A DNA stretch of 64,000 nucleotides from Chlamydomonas reinhardtii (GCF_000002595.2 NC_057013.1:62001-126000); one strand, 5' to 3'. Positions 45,735 to 58,328 are shown, counted from the stretch's first letter. Notes: generated by a model from the letters alone, not told the origin. Numbers and translations are program-made.

Positions 45735-46453
45735 GATGCACAGCTGAAGTGAACACAAGGAAGAGGGTAGTAAGAGGTCTCAGGAGTGCAAGAGGCGCAA
45801 GAGTGAGTAGCGAAGTCGCGGATGCGTCTGAAATCACGCCCTTTTGTGCCCAATCTGGGCGCCCAATCATGCCGCTCACACAGCGGTCACCCCATTACGT
45901 GACGCACTAACGCACAGAGCCCAAATATGCACTAGTTAGCAAACGAGTTAATTGATTTGGAGCAACGGTGGCGAGGGAGGTGGAAAGCCGGTAGGTCTGA
46001 TCAAGTGTTCCCCGGTCACGGGAAAAGGGGCTGCTTTAGACCGTTGTTTGGCAGTTTGGCGCGTCAGAACGAACAGAAGTCTGTGGTGGCACAACTGACG
46101 AGCCCCCGAACCCAGCATTTTAAGGCTAGGATATGTCTGGCGCGCTTCTGCACTGCATCCAGTCGTCAACCATCACAACACCCTGACTCCCGCCCCGCTA
46201 TGGACAAACCGCCAATACCTAGTGTAGGCCGTGTAGCCTGGCGTGTGGTTATGCCCGCTTCACCACCTCGATGGTCCAGATGGTCCTCCCCTGCCCACCA
46301 CACATCCACCCTTGTCCGCAACCGTGGGGCACTTGGCGATCAGTACGGCGCCTTGCCGCCTTCATGGCTCTTCTGCTCCCACTGCTCAGCCTTCTAGGAC
46401 CTTCTTCTTTGCCAGGAACTCCAGGTCGCTGTCGTCTTTAAGCAGGTGATGGC
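45735..46453. other. Intergenic space upstream of the 82-residue gene
   Basis: This includes that gene's promoter. I see no gene or named repeat. Confidence 0.45.
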
Positions 46454-46735
46454 AGGGCTTGCATCTTCCAGGGCTAGGCCCTCTCGCTGTCATGAACCCA
46501 ATCTTAGGGCTTGCATCTTCGGGCAGCGGCAAGAAACGGGCCCAAATGCCGGCCCTCAGGCGAGAAAGATTGGGCGTTTCCGGGGGTGCATTCTCGTCGC
46601 GTGGGGGCTGCATACGGCCCCCGAATCTCGCCTGGATGCCGTGGGCGAGATTGCGAGAACTGGCGAGAACGTGGTCATGGGCTCATGGCCCGTCTCGCCA
46701 GCGGCGGCGGCCTACCCCTGGAAGGTGCCCTGGAA
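46454..46735. mobile_element. Non-autonomous element with imperfect terminal inverted repeats
   Basis: The left end (GGGCTTGCATCTTCCAGGGC, then TAGGCC) and the right end, read on the other strand (GGCACCTTCCAGGGGTAGGCC-like), agree at about 18 of 20 positions. The left-end unit recurs once inside at about 46505. The interior is short and non-coding. A partial copy in opposite orientation lies at 23438-23530. I take it as a MITE-like DNA element; no target-site duplication could be fixed by eye. Confidence 0.55.
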
Positions 46736-47506
46736 CCCATGCGAAGGATAAAAGGAGGTAGCTGTACCGCCACGTCAGTCAGGCAGAGTGGCCCTGACGC
46801 GCGACCGACGATAAGGGGCACTTCCCGCCAGGTTTCCTTTGGGGTCGCTACCACTGGGCTACCGAGAACCAGAAATGGCAACGTCGCGGCCAAAAGCGAC
46901 CCGCGATGCGACGCTGAAGGGCGCCTCAAGCCCGCGCGGACCAGTACATGCAAGATAACCCTGTGGTGTCTTGCCCGTCGGCAACCATACTTATAGCCCG
47001 AAACCGTACCGGCACCCAGTCACGCATTCCCGCTGTAGTCGCAACCTCCTTCCACAACGTACCCATTGCCCCTAACAGGCACGCGTCGATGGCAGCCACT
47101 TGCCTTGTGGACGCCCCTACTGGCAGCACCGGCACTCATGGCTGCGGCGTGCCACTCCGTGTCTGCGGGTCTGCCGTGCCGACTCTTGTCCAGTGTTACG
47201 GAGTATACCGGTATGTCCAAACCATGAGCCGCTAGCACATTAAGCTGCACTGCACAACAAGGAGGTGGCTGCCTTAGGAATGCGGATGTTACAGAGGGGA
47301 CAGTCCCAGCACCCGAAGACGCCGAGCCATCACATGCTATCAGGGCCCAACATGACTCCACCAACCCCGACTTTGCTGCAAACCCTCCCGCGGGCAAAGT
47401 CCGTGTGACTCCGCGCACAGTGAGTCCTAGCCAAGCCTCAACCCGCCAGAGCCCCACCGCTGTGCCTCAACGTCACAAGCCTAGGCACAGAAGTGCCGGG
47501 AAACGT
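46736..47506. other. Non-genic space, possibly element 3' region
   Basis: No host gene is seen. A 41-bp island at 47278-47318 recurs at 57869-57909 in the opposite orientation. The stretch may be the 3' part of the retroelement remnant that ends at 47507 on the minus strand. Confidence 0.4.
47278..47318 (-). repeat. 41-bp dispersed repeat, copy 1
   Basis: Read on the minus strand it runs from CTTCGGGTGCTGGGACTGTC to CCGCATTC. It differs from the copy at 57869-57909 by one base. It contains the palindrome GGGACTGTCCC. Confidence 0.85.
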
Positions 47507-48300
47507 CTAGGCCGCAGGACACATGCACAGCACACGCACTAACCAGGGCGCAAGCGTCCAGGTACTAGAACGGTCGCCCACGCGTACAACCTGCCCACGC
47601 ACAAAGCCACCAACCACGCACAACCTCTCACGGCGAGGAGGCGGGGAATCAGCGTCATACGGCAAGCGCAAAACCATGCCGTCACCAACAGCCCGAGAGA
47701 TGAAAGGATGCGCAGACGGCACAGTGTCCCAACCCTTCGGCCTGATACCCAAAGACACAAACGTCTGGAGCCGACCCCAGAAGTCAGCTACGACGGCAAG
47801 TCCAATGCTCAGCACCCGGGCCGACGGCAGCTTCGCTCGCGCCGCCAGCCCGGCCATAACCATACGCTGCCGACCAAAGTCCAGGGCAGACATAGCAGCG
47901 AGACACACCACATCCCACACAGGTGGCGCAAGCCCCGCAGGCGGGCGCACCAACCACAACTCCTCACGAGAGAAGGCACCTAGAGCATCCTCTGGCATGA
48001 AACCCATAGCCATTCCCATGTGTTCCCGCAGGGACAGCGCCACAGTGCAGTCCCAAAACCAGTGACGCCGGTCCCCATCCTGCATGTCAACACCACATGC
48101 CCAACACCTGCCTTAGGGAGGCAGGAAAAGGGCTGATCCCGGGTCGTTATCAACCCAGCCACCTTGACGCGGGCGCCTACTAAGCACACGCCTCTATGTT
48201 GGGGGCCTTTGGCATCCCCGCAAATCCGGACGCGTCCACTGGGGGTTGCGCCCGGACCAGGAAGAAAGAGGCGTGAGAGCGAGCCGCTACAGAAATGGAC
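47507..48300 (-). mobile_element. Remnant of a LINE-type (non-LTR) retrotransposon
   Basis: A frame of about 190 codons (47507-48085) reads GDRRHWFWDCTVALSLREHM, then PPVWDVVCLAAMSALDFGRQ, then FWGRLQTFVSLG. This resembles the extreme C-terminal tail of LINE ORF2 proteins, where a zinc-knuckle-like segment ends in HxFWxCPVA. Cysteine-containing sequence continues upstream in other frames, so the piece is broken. No reverse-transcriptase core is present in the window. The assignment rests on motif resemblance only. Confidence 0.45.
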
Positions 48301-49627
48301 AACGGTGACAGGCTCTTTATGACGGCTCGCCGTCTGCTGTGTCTTTGTAGCACATTTACGACGTACAGAAGTCATACTGCGCAAAGCCATGGCTTGCTTT
48401 TCGGGCAACCTCGCGAAAGTCAATTGTCCATGGACGTGCGAAGGCACCTCTCGCTCCGCCCGAATTTTCCCCGCCGCCTATTTATATGCAATAGGCATTA
48501 ACAAATACTAATACGTAGCAGTCGCGGTTTGCGCCAGTATGCTACGGTATGTTTTGCCGACGCCACGGACAGGGGTGTTCCTGGGGGGCTTCGCCCCCCC
48601 CCCCCCTGGAACGCTTCGCTGGGGGGGCACTGCACAAAAACCATACGTCCCAGAACCGTCAGCAAGGACCAGTGAACATTTCTTTGAGACTCATCTTGGA
48701 ATATACACATAGGCGTGGGTGCGCAAGCGTGCAGCCGCCCCGGCGCTTCCTCGCCGCAATTCCCAGCTACCCCCATCACCTACTTGCCAGCCCCAACTCA
48801 AGACGTACTGTAAGAAACCGGAACCAAGTGCATGCATGCCCAGAAGTCGTGCTGCTGAACAAGCATACGCTTCATACGGTCCCGCACTTTACGACATAAG
48901 GACACTTCGTTCGTCAGCAACCGTTCAATATATCAGCGACCGGTGCCAGAATGTGCAAGCGGGACCGTCAGAAGCTCACTACCAGAAATACGGTACAATG
49001 CGCAAGGCGCCCACACACGTAAATTGCGTGCACGGCAACGACCGCAACATCATCGTCCACTCTCCCTTGGCATGGGCCCATGACGCCGGCCCTGTCTCAA
49101 GCGGGGCCAGGCACCTACCCTATAGGGCGGCCCCAGTACTGCGCCCGAGCCCAGCCGCCCACCTCTGACAACATAACACACGGTATACTAACACCAGACG
49201 ACGTCCAAATACAACCCACATGCCGCTGGCCTACATGGCAGCAGCGCTTGCCCTGCCAGGCACAGCACGCCCATACCTACCAACACTCACGTCCACACTT
49301 GGCCGCCATCTAGGCCGATATCCCCTCACTCAGAAAGGCATTGCTCCTGACCCATGCATGCCCCCGGTGTGCACACTGCCCAGTCCCCCGCTCCCATGCA
49401 GCTGCTCCACTGACATACTGGACTGAGGTGCCCACGCGTGCTACAAGAACACCGGCTGCTCACAACGCAGCGGCAACTCTTAAGCACTAGCGGGACCCGT
49501 TCTTTGTTCTCTCTCTTCTCTGACCCCTCGTGTAGCATGTGCTAGCTCACCAGGTGCCATATGAAGCTCACCGAGCGACGTCAAAATTGGCGACATGCCA
49601 TGCAAAAACGGAGTACACCGCCCGGCC
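48301..49627. other. Non-genic space downstream of the unknown 1127-residue gene
   Basis: It contains a GC-hairpin tract near 48582-48627 (a GGGGGGC-TTC-GCCCCCC stem followed by CGCTTCGCTGGGGGGG). No gene is seen, and no TGTAA was found for the downstream end of the minus-strand gene. Confidence 0.45.
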
Positions 49628-52600
49628 TCAGGCCTGCGGGACGGTATGCTGGCCCGCCCCAAGCGTGCCAGACAGCCCCGCCGGCACCTGGGGCAGTGAC
49701 GCCGACCCCGAGGCGGAACCGGCCCCAGGGCCGGCGGGTCCCACGGGCGGCGCTGACACGTTTCGGCTGCTGACAGCTGCGTCCAGTGCGGTGGGTGCTA
49801 GGAAATCGAGGCCGTCCAGGGTTGGCAGCGGGCCCAGCAGCTGCAAATCGGAGAAGCACATGCTGTCGGCGCGGGTGGTGGTCATCGTCAGCACCGACTC
49901 GGCCGGGAGCGCGGCGCCAACGCCCGCTGCCTGGGCCTGACCCGGCGCAGGGCTGGCCGCGGCAGCCACCCCGGTCACCGGGCACAGGCTGGGCAGGCTG
50001 TCCAGAGCGCCCCCGCTGCTGCTGCCACCCGTCATGCCGCCAGCGCTGCTCTCCACAGCCATCTTCTTCGCCGCGACGCCCTCTTCCGAGCTGCCACTGC
50101 CGTCCGCTGCCCGCATGCCGGCCTCTTCAGCGCTGCGCTTCCGGGACTCGCTGCCGTCGGCCGGCACACTAGTGCCCACCTTCGCCTGCATCAGCCGTAT
50201 CCATGACAGCAGCAGCGGCAGAAGGCTGTTGGTGAGCGGTGGACGATGAATGGTCAGGAGGAGGCGAGTTGGGCCGCGTGAAGAGTGTCGGTGGACGTAG
50301 GTGATGTGGATGGTGTGGATGGTGGACGTAGGTAGTGGGCCGGCGTGCGCAGGTCAGGGTGGTGGTGCCGGCGATGAACGGTCCAATTACGCGTGCATGG
50401 GGTTCGAGGGTGGTGAGGGGGTGGGAGGCATCAGCCACCAAGGCAAGGAACTATCCCACAGCTCGAAACATGGCACGCACTAGCAGGTACAGAGCGCTAC
50501 GGCAACCGCAGAATCCGCACGCACGCACGCACGCACGCACGCAAGTAAACGCCATAGCCTAGTCGCACCAGGCTCCGCACTCACTGTGGCGCCACTGCTG
50601 CCGCCCGCCGCGGGTGCCGCCGCCATCGCGTCCGGCCCGCCGCCACCCGCTGCCTGTTTCATGGTGGCAGCCAGCTGTGCTGCCAGCTGCGCCGAGTCGC
50701 CGCCCGCGCCCTCGCCCGCCAAGGCGGCGCCGCCCAGCACCTTGTTGAGCAGCGCCGCCACCTGCTGCTGGCTGGCCAGGAGCTCGCGCCGCAGCCGCGT
50801 GGCCTCGTCCTCGGCGGTCTTCTTGGCGTCACCCAGCCCATGCAGCTCGCCGCGCAGGGAAGCCAGCTCAGACTGCGCGGGAGCGACACCACAAGGAGCG
50901 GGGGTGCAATTTAACGACGTTGCAAGGATGAGGAACGGGTGGAGTGGTGGTCCTGGGTTTGAGGTGCACAACCCCTCCCCCAATACAGGCCCGGTCGTGT
51001 CACCCTGATGTCAGCCGCGCGTTACCCTGACTCGCCCTATGCAAAGGCCCGCGCTACTGCTGGAGTAACGCCATATGCCCGACCCCTCTTAAGTCTTAAC
51101 GCACTCCCCGCGCTTCATGCACCCTTGTCACCCAGGCTCGCGGGCGTCAGGGTAAATAATTTAGTTCCTCTCGCGCTTCTTTGGCGTTGATCTCGAATGC
51201 TACATTGCAACCCTGCGCATGTCGTTTCGGTGCCGGCGCTTTCTACGCGGCGACGGTGCTGCTGGTGCGCCATATAGGTGGGTATACAGTCTGTGTTGCG
51301 CAATTTAGTGTTGCGGATAGGCGCCGCGACTCGATGGTATTGTCTACAGTGTACGGCCAGCGCCGAGCCGCCGACAAGAAGAACAAGGCTCGAGGGCGTC
51401 CAAGGAAAAGGAGAAGGCCATACATCCTCCGCGATATGTGAGCTGGTTCCGTGTCTTGGTTCTTTGGGATCGGAATACCCCCCCCCCCCGCCACGCTTTA
51501 ACCCCCGCTCCCAGTCAGCCGTTGCAAGGGCTCTCGGACATGCCCTCGACGCACCTCCAGCTTCCGCAACCGCGCCGATTCGCTGGCGTCCACCTTGGCA
51601 ATGCTGGGCGACCCGTTGGCGGCGGCGTTACCCGCACCCGCACCACCTCCTGCGCTCGCACCGCCTGCCGCCGCCGTAGCTGCCGCGTTTAGCTGTGCGG
51701 CGGTGGAGCTGCCGGAGCGCTGCAGCTGCTGCCGTAACGAGCGGTTCTCGGCCCTGACAGGAAAGGAAGGGGCGAAGGGCGATGGCCAGGAAACTCGCTA
51801 CAAATCCTCCTGGGGTTCAGTTGATAGCCCACAAGGCACCGGAGGCTGTCAGCGAAGCTTGCATGAAAACTACCACGAACCTTGACTTGCTCAACCGAAT
51901 AGCCTTTGATGTCCCTCGCACTCCGGCTCGCTCACCTCATCACCTCCAGCTCATTGGCCAGGCGCTTGAGCTGCTCGCCCGCAATCGCGGCCTGAGCCGA
52001 CCCGCCCAGGCCGCCTGGGCCCAGCAGCCCCAGCGCGCCCGCGCCCACGCCGCCCGCCCCACCCGCCGCGCCCGCACCCGCCACCCGGGGCGCCAGATTA
52101 GCCACTGACGACTGGCGCGGCACGTGTCGCACATGGTGGCGCAGAGGGCTCTGCAAGCGTTTCAGGCGCATTATGTAATGGGCAAGTGAGCCTACCAGCA
52201 GCAAGGAAACATTGGAGCTGTAAGGGCTCTCGATCCACCTTTCCCAGCGATCGTTTGGGATCCCCGGCCTGAATGCACTATCCGTCCAGGATGTCTCTGT
52301 CACTCACCCTCGCGCCCAAAGCGCCAGCGCGCAACGTGCCGCTTGCAGTGGGGCCGACGCCGGCGCCGCCGCGGCCCATGCCGCCCTCCTCTGCGCCCTC
52401 GCCCATGCCCTCTTCGCCGCCCTCGCCGCCGGCCTCGCCCTCGCCCTCCACCCCCAGGTCCTCGCCCTTGCCCGCCGCTAGCGCCTCGTCGCCGCCGGTG
52501 CCGTCGTCCGCCTGGTCGCCGCCGCCGCCGTCGTTGTCGTCCTCGCCGCTGGCCAGGCTACTCACCTGCACGGAGCCCAGGACCCCGGCATAGGACAGCA

Positions 52601-55600
52601 GGTAAGATTGGCACCCAAGCCCAGGAGGGATGGAGCAAGGGCAAACTGCGAGGTACACAACAGCCAACGAGCCTCCAACCGGCAGCCAGCATCGCTATGT
52701 GGGGATTTAACTTTGCCAAACTGCCACTTGAACACGATTGCCGGTGTTACCCACCTGCGTTGCACCATCACCACCACCGCCATTCCCCAGTCCCGGTCCC
52801 GCGCGTCCATCTCCCGCCTATGGCGTCCAGGCGTGGTCAGTTTGGGGCGGGTGCGGCCAGGGCAGTGAGCAGCCAGCCAGGAGCGGAAGGAGAGGGCCTG
52901 TACAGACTCCGCTCACAGCCAGCAACCTGCCACCTGCCCACTGCCCCGAACCCCCACCCCATCCACACCGCCCCTCCCGCCCGCCTCCACGCCAACCCTA
53001 GTCCATGCCCACCACATCAGCTACGGTATGTGCACCAGACCCTGATGATGCCCCACCGCCTGCCCTGCTGACCCCGTATCCATCTCACCCTGGCACTACC
53101 CCTTCATGACACGCACCTGGAAGCTGGCCCCAGGCAGAATGCCGGCCGGGTGCGCCCCGGCGTTCATGGCGCCCAATGCGGCGCCCAGGTCTGGGTCCGC
53201 AGCTGCTAGCTTCAGGTTATCGTCCGACTTCTCCTGTAGAGCGCGGGAGTTTGATACTGAGGCAGCGGCAGGGGGCATGACACGAGCCTTTGCACGCAAG
53301 CCATGACACGAGCCGTGACGATACAGGCCATCCCCGATTGCTAACTCAGTTGTGTTTGCGTGCTTGGTTATCATGCGTTCCATGAGATTGAGCATCAAGT
53401 TTTCGGTCAAGGGGGTGGTGGTAGCCATTCATGCGAACGGTGGTAGGCTACGGGGGAAGACAGATGCAGCTGACCGCTCCCGCCTGCGACACCGCCAGCT
53501 GAAAAGGCTCGCTGCTCAACTCCTGCTGCCTCATGTTCGCCATCCGTCGCCTCCCACATCAGCACCCCACCACACCCTACTCTTACCCGTAGGCTCATGG
53601 CTCCGCCCATGAGCTTGGAGCCCAGGGGCGCCATACCGCTGCTGCTGGCGGGCCGGCCAAGGATGGAGCTGTTGCGCACGGGCTTGCGCCGCCGTTGCCG
53701 CAGAGAGTCGGAGCGCTGCAGCCCGCCGCCCGTGCTGCCGTCCGGCCCCAGCCCCGAAGCCAGGAAGGCGGCAGGGTCCCCACTGGCGATCTCGTCCTGC
53801 TCCCGAAAGGCGTCCAGCGCGTTCTGGAGGCTGTCCACCTCGCCGCCGTAGGAAAGGTTGTTGAGTGACCATAGTTTGCTCTTGTTGCGGTTAGGCGGCG
53901 GATGCAGCCGCTGAGTGGCGCCGCCCGCCGCACCACCAACCCCGGCGCCGCCTGCCATACCGCCGGCTGTAGTCCGCGGCTGGTCCACGTGTGCGGGACT
54001 GGTAACGGGCGGCTCGCCACCCAGACCGCCTGCCGCTGCCGCGCCGTCTGCGCCGCCTGCCAAAGAGCGGCCATGTGTCAGAATGAAGCATGCTCTGGAG
54101 TCGCAGCCCAACCCCTTTGTGTGCCACACTTCCATGTACGCTGCCCTCCTTCATCATTCCATGCACCCGTTCCCCGCCCCTGCGGTTCCTGGCACGCACC
54201 TGTCGCCGCCATCACCAGCGCGTCAAACAGTTGGCTGACCGAGGTGCCGGAACGTTTTGGGCTCTCGCGACCCACTGGCCCGCCGCCCAGCGCCGCAGCA
54301 GCCGGACCGCGGAAGCCGCCTGGCCCGAACAGCGGCGGCCCTGCACCGCCCGCGACAGCGGTCATGTCGGCTGGCCCCAGGCCTGGCACGCCGGGTACGC
54401 CCGGCACACCCGGCACACCGGGAACGCCCGGCGGCACGCCAGGCACCCCTGGGAGGCCGGGCAACCCAGCTACGCCCAGCCCCGGAAGGGCCGCCAGCCC
54501 CATGCCTGCTGCTGCCGCATACGCGCCGTTGGCCCCCGCCGCCAGTGCACCCATAGCCGCCGCCGCGTCGGGCGCGTGGTACTCAGACTGCAGCATGCAT
54601 GACAGAGCGGATCCATGCATAACGAAATCAGGGGCCATCTTTTGCTGTGTTGACTTGCAGCCTCCGATCATGCCTGACTTGGAAGGGTGCCTTGTCCCCG
54701 CCTTCTGCCACGGCTGCGCGGCCCGGCTTACCTTCATGACTATGGCCTGTCGGTCGCCGCCACTGAATGTCTGTGCGGGGGGGCCACCCATGTGCCCCAT
54801 GGCGGCCGCCGCCATGTGCCCCGGGTGTACGGCGCCCACGCCGCCGGCACCGCCCGAGCCCAGCGGCCCCACGGCCCCGGTGCCCACCGCCGCGCTGCCG
54901 AGCGGCGGCCCGCCCTGGCACGTGCACACCTCCGTCCCCGCAGACACGATGATGGAGGAGTTGCCCTGCTGAGGCGGGAGACGGGGACACTTGGGGGAGC
55001 TAGAAGACCAAAGGCGCAGCATAAGCTTTGAGAGCACGCCCCGCCCTTGTAAAGCCACATGCCCTCCCTCAATACAAACGCGCGCGCACACGCACGCACC
55101 TGTTTGGCGTCAATGATCTCCACGTCCACCATGCAGGGGCACAGCCCCAGGAACTCCAGGTCGTACCGGATGACGGTGAACAGGTAGTTGTCATCGTTGC
55201 CGTAGCGGTTGCGGTCCAGGTTGGTGCTGTACTGCCCGCCTTCTCCGTCGGATAGGTAGTGCTTCTTCAGCTCGTCAGGCACCCTGTGGCGGCGGGGCGC
55301 GGACTTACGCAGCCACTTCCGTGCGTATGTGTGCTGTGCGTGCGGTTGCATGTACGTGCGTGTGTATGGTTTCAAAGCACAAGGAAAGGATGTGTGAGTG
55401 TTTGCAACGGGAAAGCAAATGCGCATGCCGCCGGCAATCAATGAAAGTGCTTGACAGTACCACATACGCACACACCTGTGTGTCCCCGAAGACAATTCCA
55501 CCACTTTAGTGCGTCGCGTATTGCTCGAGAGAATCTGTAGCGTGACAAAGAGAGCAGCGCAAACCGAAACCAAGTAGGACAAGAAGCTGCGCGGGGAACC

Positions 55601-56381
55601 CCACATCCGGCACGCACACTGTCACAGCTCGCGAACCCCCATTACACCCTGCCGGGTGCCTCCTCGCCACTGCTTGCACTCCCCGGCAACACCCCCCACC
55701 TGCAACACGTTGCGCTTGTTACCGCCATGTCGTAGCTGCTCCGCGGTCTGCATAATTTGCAGAACCTGCGTAATGAGGCACGTCATCGCAGCCAGCTTAG
55801 TGAGCGTCGGTCAACCGAGTGGTAACGGCGCGGGTGACTACCGCCGCGCCTGGCTTCATCACAACGACCTTCAACAACGTACCTGCAAGAATGCAGCTGT
55901 GACACTCGCGCACGCGTCCGTCTCAACGGGCATGTTTGCGTTCTTCAGCTTGTGAGGATAGTGCGCCCAGCGGAAGTACGCCTTGTAACTGAGAGGGTCC
56001 AGGAAACAGGACAATGTCAGGCACTTTATAAGTGTCTGCTGCGCTGAGCGCCTCATTGAGGCAACCGGCGTGGACCAAGACCCCGACACATGCAAAAACG
56101 ACTTGCACGCCCCACGCTTCTGTTGCAGCGCCAGCTACTCACAGCAGCTGGTTGTTGGTGGGTCGAGACCTCACAGCCTTTGGACTGGTCGCAAGACCGC
56201 CCGCGCCGGGCGGGGGTGAGTGCGCCGGGGTCGGTCGTTTGTTTGTCGGCCTCTCCTTTCCACCAAAAGCCGGCTTCTTGCGCGCAGGCGGCACGTAGTC
56301 CATGTCATCGTCAAACATGTACTCCTCATCATTGTACGCGCCGTAAGCCTGGCGAAATGCCCCGCCCGAGTTCGTCGCCAT
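49628..56381 (-). CDS. Large protein of unknown function, ordered N-terminus and coiled-coil tail
   Basis: I do not recognise the family. Fourteen exons (56143-56381, 55883-55988, 55700-55765, 55476-55534, 55100-55283, 54732-54968, 54200-54587, 53587-54056, 53117-53233, 52308-52565, 51936-52150, 51555-51753, 50585-50872, 49628-50185) join in phase to 1127 residues. Residues 1-80 are acidic then basic and disordered (EEYMFDDDMDYVPPARKK). Residues about 80-220 look folded, with normal composition (YFRWAHYPHKLKNANMPVET, NKRNVLQILSSNTRRTKVVE, YLFTVIRYDLEFLGLCPCMV). Residues 220-700 are Gly/Ala/Pro-rich, with a run of Val-Pro-Gly repeats near 335-360 and a Ser/Arg cluster (SDSLRQRRRKPVRNSS). Residues about 760-900 form a coiled coil (LKRLANELEVMRAENRSLRQ, SELASLRGELHGLGDAKKTA). 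A basic SRKRSAEE patch and a disordered tail follow. A scaffold or transcriptional co-regulator is possible, but this is a guess. Confidence 0.7.
50517..50543. repeat. (ACGC)n microsatellite
   Basis: About six tandem GCAC/ACGC units lie in the last intron of the unknown 1127-residue gene. Confidence 0.85.
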
Positions 56382-57868
56382 CTCTGTTCCTTGACCCGGC
56401 ACGTCAACGACGGCGCCCCTCCTGTCCTGTGCGCCGCCGCAAAGACTGGTTGAGTGCTTTTCTGCAGCAGCGCCAGCCAGCGGCCACGGCGCGCTCCTGG
56501 AAGTCGACCACCGCCGGGTTGTCTCTCGAGACCGAGACGCTTTTTCCTTGTATCGATCTAACGTCTTTACGTGCTGCAACGATATGCATGCCCGCAGAGG
56601 GTCATGGTAGGCGACCTAGAGCGTGCAAGCAGTGGGCGTTCAACTAGGATTTCAGAACGAGTAGCCGCCTGAAGGGTCCAGTGGGCTTGGTTTTAAATGC
56701 ACAGCTAAATGTGAATATGCATTTCTGCCTTGAAAGGCTTACCATGGCTGTCAAACAAATGCCATTGCATGACACCCGCCCAGTTTTTCATGTGCGATGC
56801 TGCAGTGCTAGAACCACTCTTGCTTACATTCAATTGGCATGTTTCTTCGGGGACTGCGCACACGGTGAGGCCAAGGCACGCCCACGCGTGCCACAACTGT
56901 CCCGCCGTGCCACTGACGTCAACGCCGCAGGACGCCGCTGGCCGCGTTCTTTCTTGTCATACGGTTCACTAGCAAGCAATTCGCTAAAAGGGGAGGCCGC
57001 GGAAGTGAGGCACGCCTCCCGCACATTCCCCTTTGCAGTGAACCCCTCCCTCGAACGCAGGGCGCCGATGCTAGCTCCGCCAAAGATGCCGCACACGCTC
57101 GTTGAAATGCTGATGGGTAGCGCACCTCGGTCTACAGCACCTGGTTTGAGCCCCTGACCTGCTTGCTGGCGCAGCCGCTAGCGCCTGTGATTGGACAACA
57201 GCACGGCCCCAGCCCAAGACCACCTCCTTGCTATCACCAGGTCGTGCACCCGAAGCGAGAGAATTGCACGTCAGGCATTTCGAACGTATCGGCACCGGAA
57301 ACCCAGCGTTCGACCAGCCGCGCACTTACGCCTTGGCCCCCCTCCTGCACCTTGCCGTTGTTCCTCAGGTGAGAACGTTACAGGCCTGGGAATACGCCAC
57401 GCACACTAGACATAGACCAAACATATTGTTGCCTCGATTGTGAAGACGGCGATGGCGAGAGCCTCGAATGTTCCCGATCGGCTGGACAGGTCCGCTGGCG
57501 AGGGTGACTTTACAGGCAGTCCTCTGCGCCTGGCCGTTCCAGGGGTCGACGTGCGCATCACGCAAAGGAAGAGCGTGTCCAACATTCACACGGCTGGCCC
57601 ATCGCATGTGTCCAGTCACCCCTGGGTCCGGTCAAGGGAGACTGGGAGGGAAAACGCGCTTAGGCGCTGGCGTAATATAGCCGGCGTGCCGTGTGCTCAA
57701 GAATCTCTGTGTATGTAATGTCAGCTAGATCCAATTGAATTGCAGTGTTACTGTAGCAATGGCGAGGAACATGCAGAACCTGTGTCCTGATGTGCCAAGC
57801 GCTGTCACCGCTGGCCTCGCTGAGGGCGTGTATGGGGGTGGGTTGGATTGAGTTCGGGGTTCATAAGT

Positions 57869-57909
57869 CTTCAGGTGCTGGGACTGTCCCCTCTGTAACA
57901 TCCGCATTC
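57869..57909 (+). repeat. 41-bp dispersed repeat, copy 2
   Basis: It matches 47278-47318 in opposite orientation with one difference; similarity ends within about 5 bases on the right and at once on the left. Confidence 0.85.
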
Positions 57910-58328
57910 ATAAGTTACTGATTTTAGGGCGATGATGGCGGGGCATGTGCCAAAGGTTGAGCACATCGGCCCCTGCATGGCTGCGCCCACTGTTGGCGCC
58001 TTCGCCACTACACTGCCACCTCCGTAGGGGCACCGAAGACGTGGCTCATGTGGTTGCCGGCGCACCCATGCCGTAGTAATCGGTCTGGCAAGTCAGCTCC
58101 GCCGGCTGCCAAAGCTGGTGCTTCTCCTAACCAGTACGCTTGCCGTATCCAGGACATGAGTCATCTGGGTGCACAAAACCTGCTCACCGTGCCTGCTGGT
58201 GCCGTCCCTTCGCTGCACATCAACGCGACAACCTTGCCATCCCCGCGGTTTGCGTCGCCGCTTTCCAACGCCGCCACCGAAGTCCGCGCTGCTTTCCACA
58301 TACTCTCTCGTCTGAAGCCCAGCAACCC

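Noticed and set aside
56681-57157. 158-codon plus-strand frame between the two last genes
   Set aside because: No recognisable fold or motif; composition is unlike the confirmed proteins of the window. A real short gene cannot be fully excluded.
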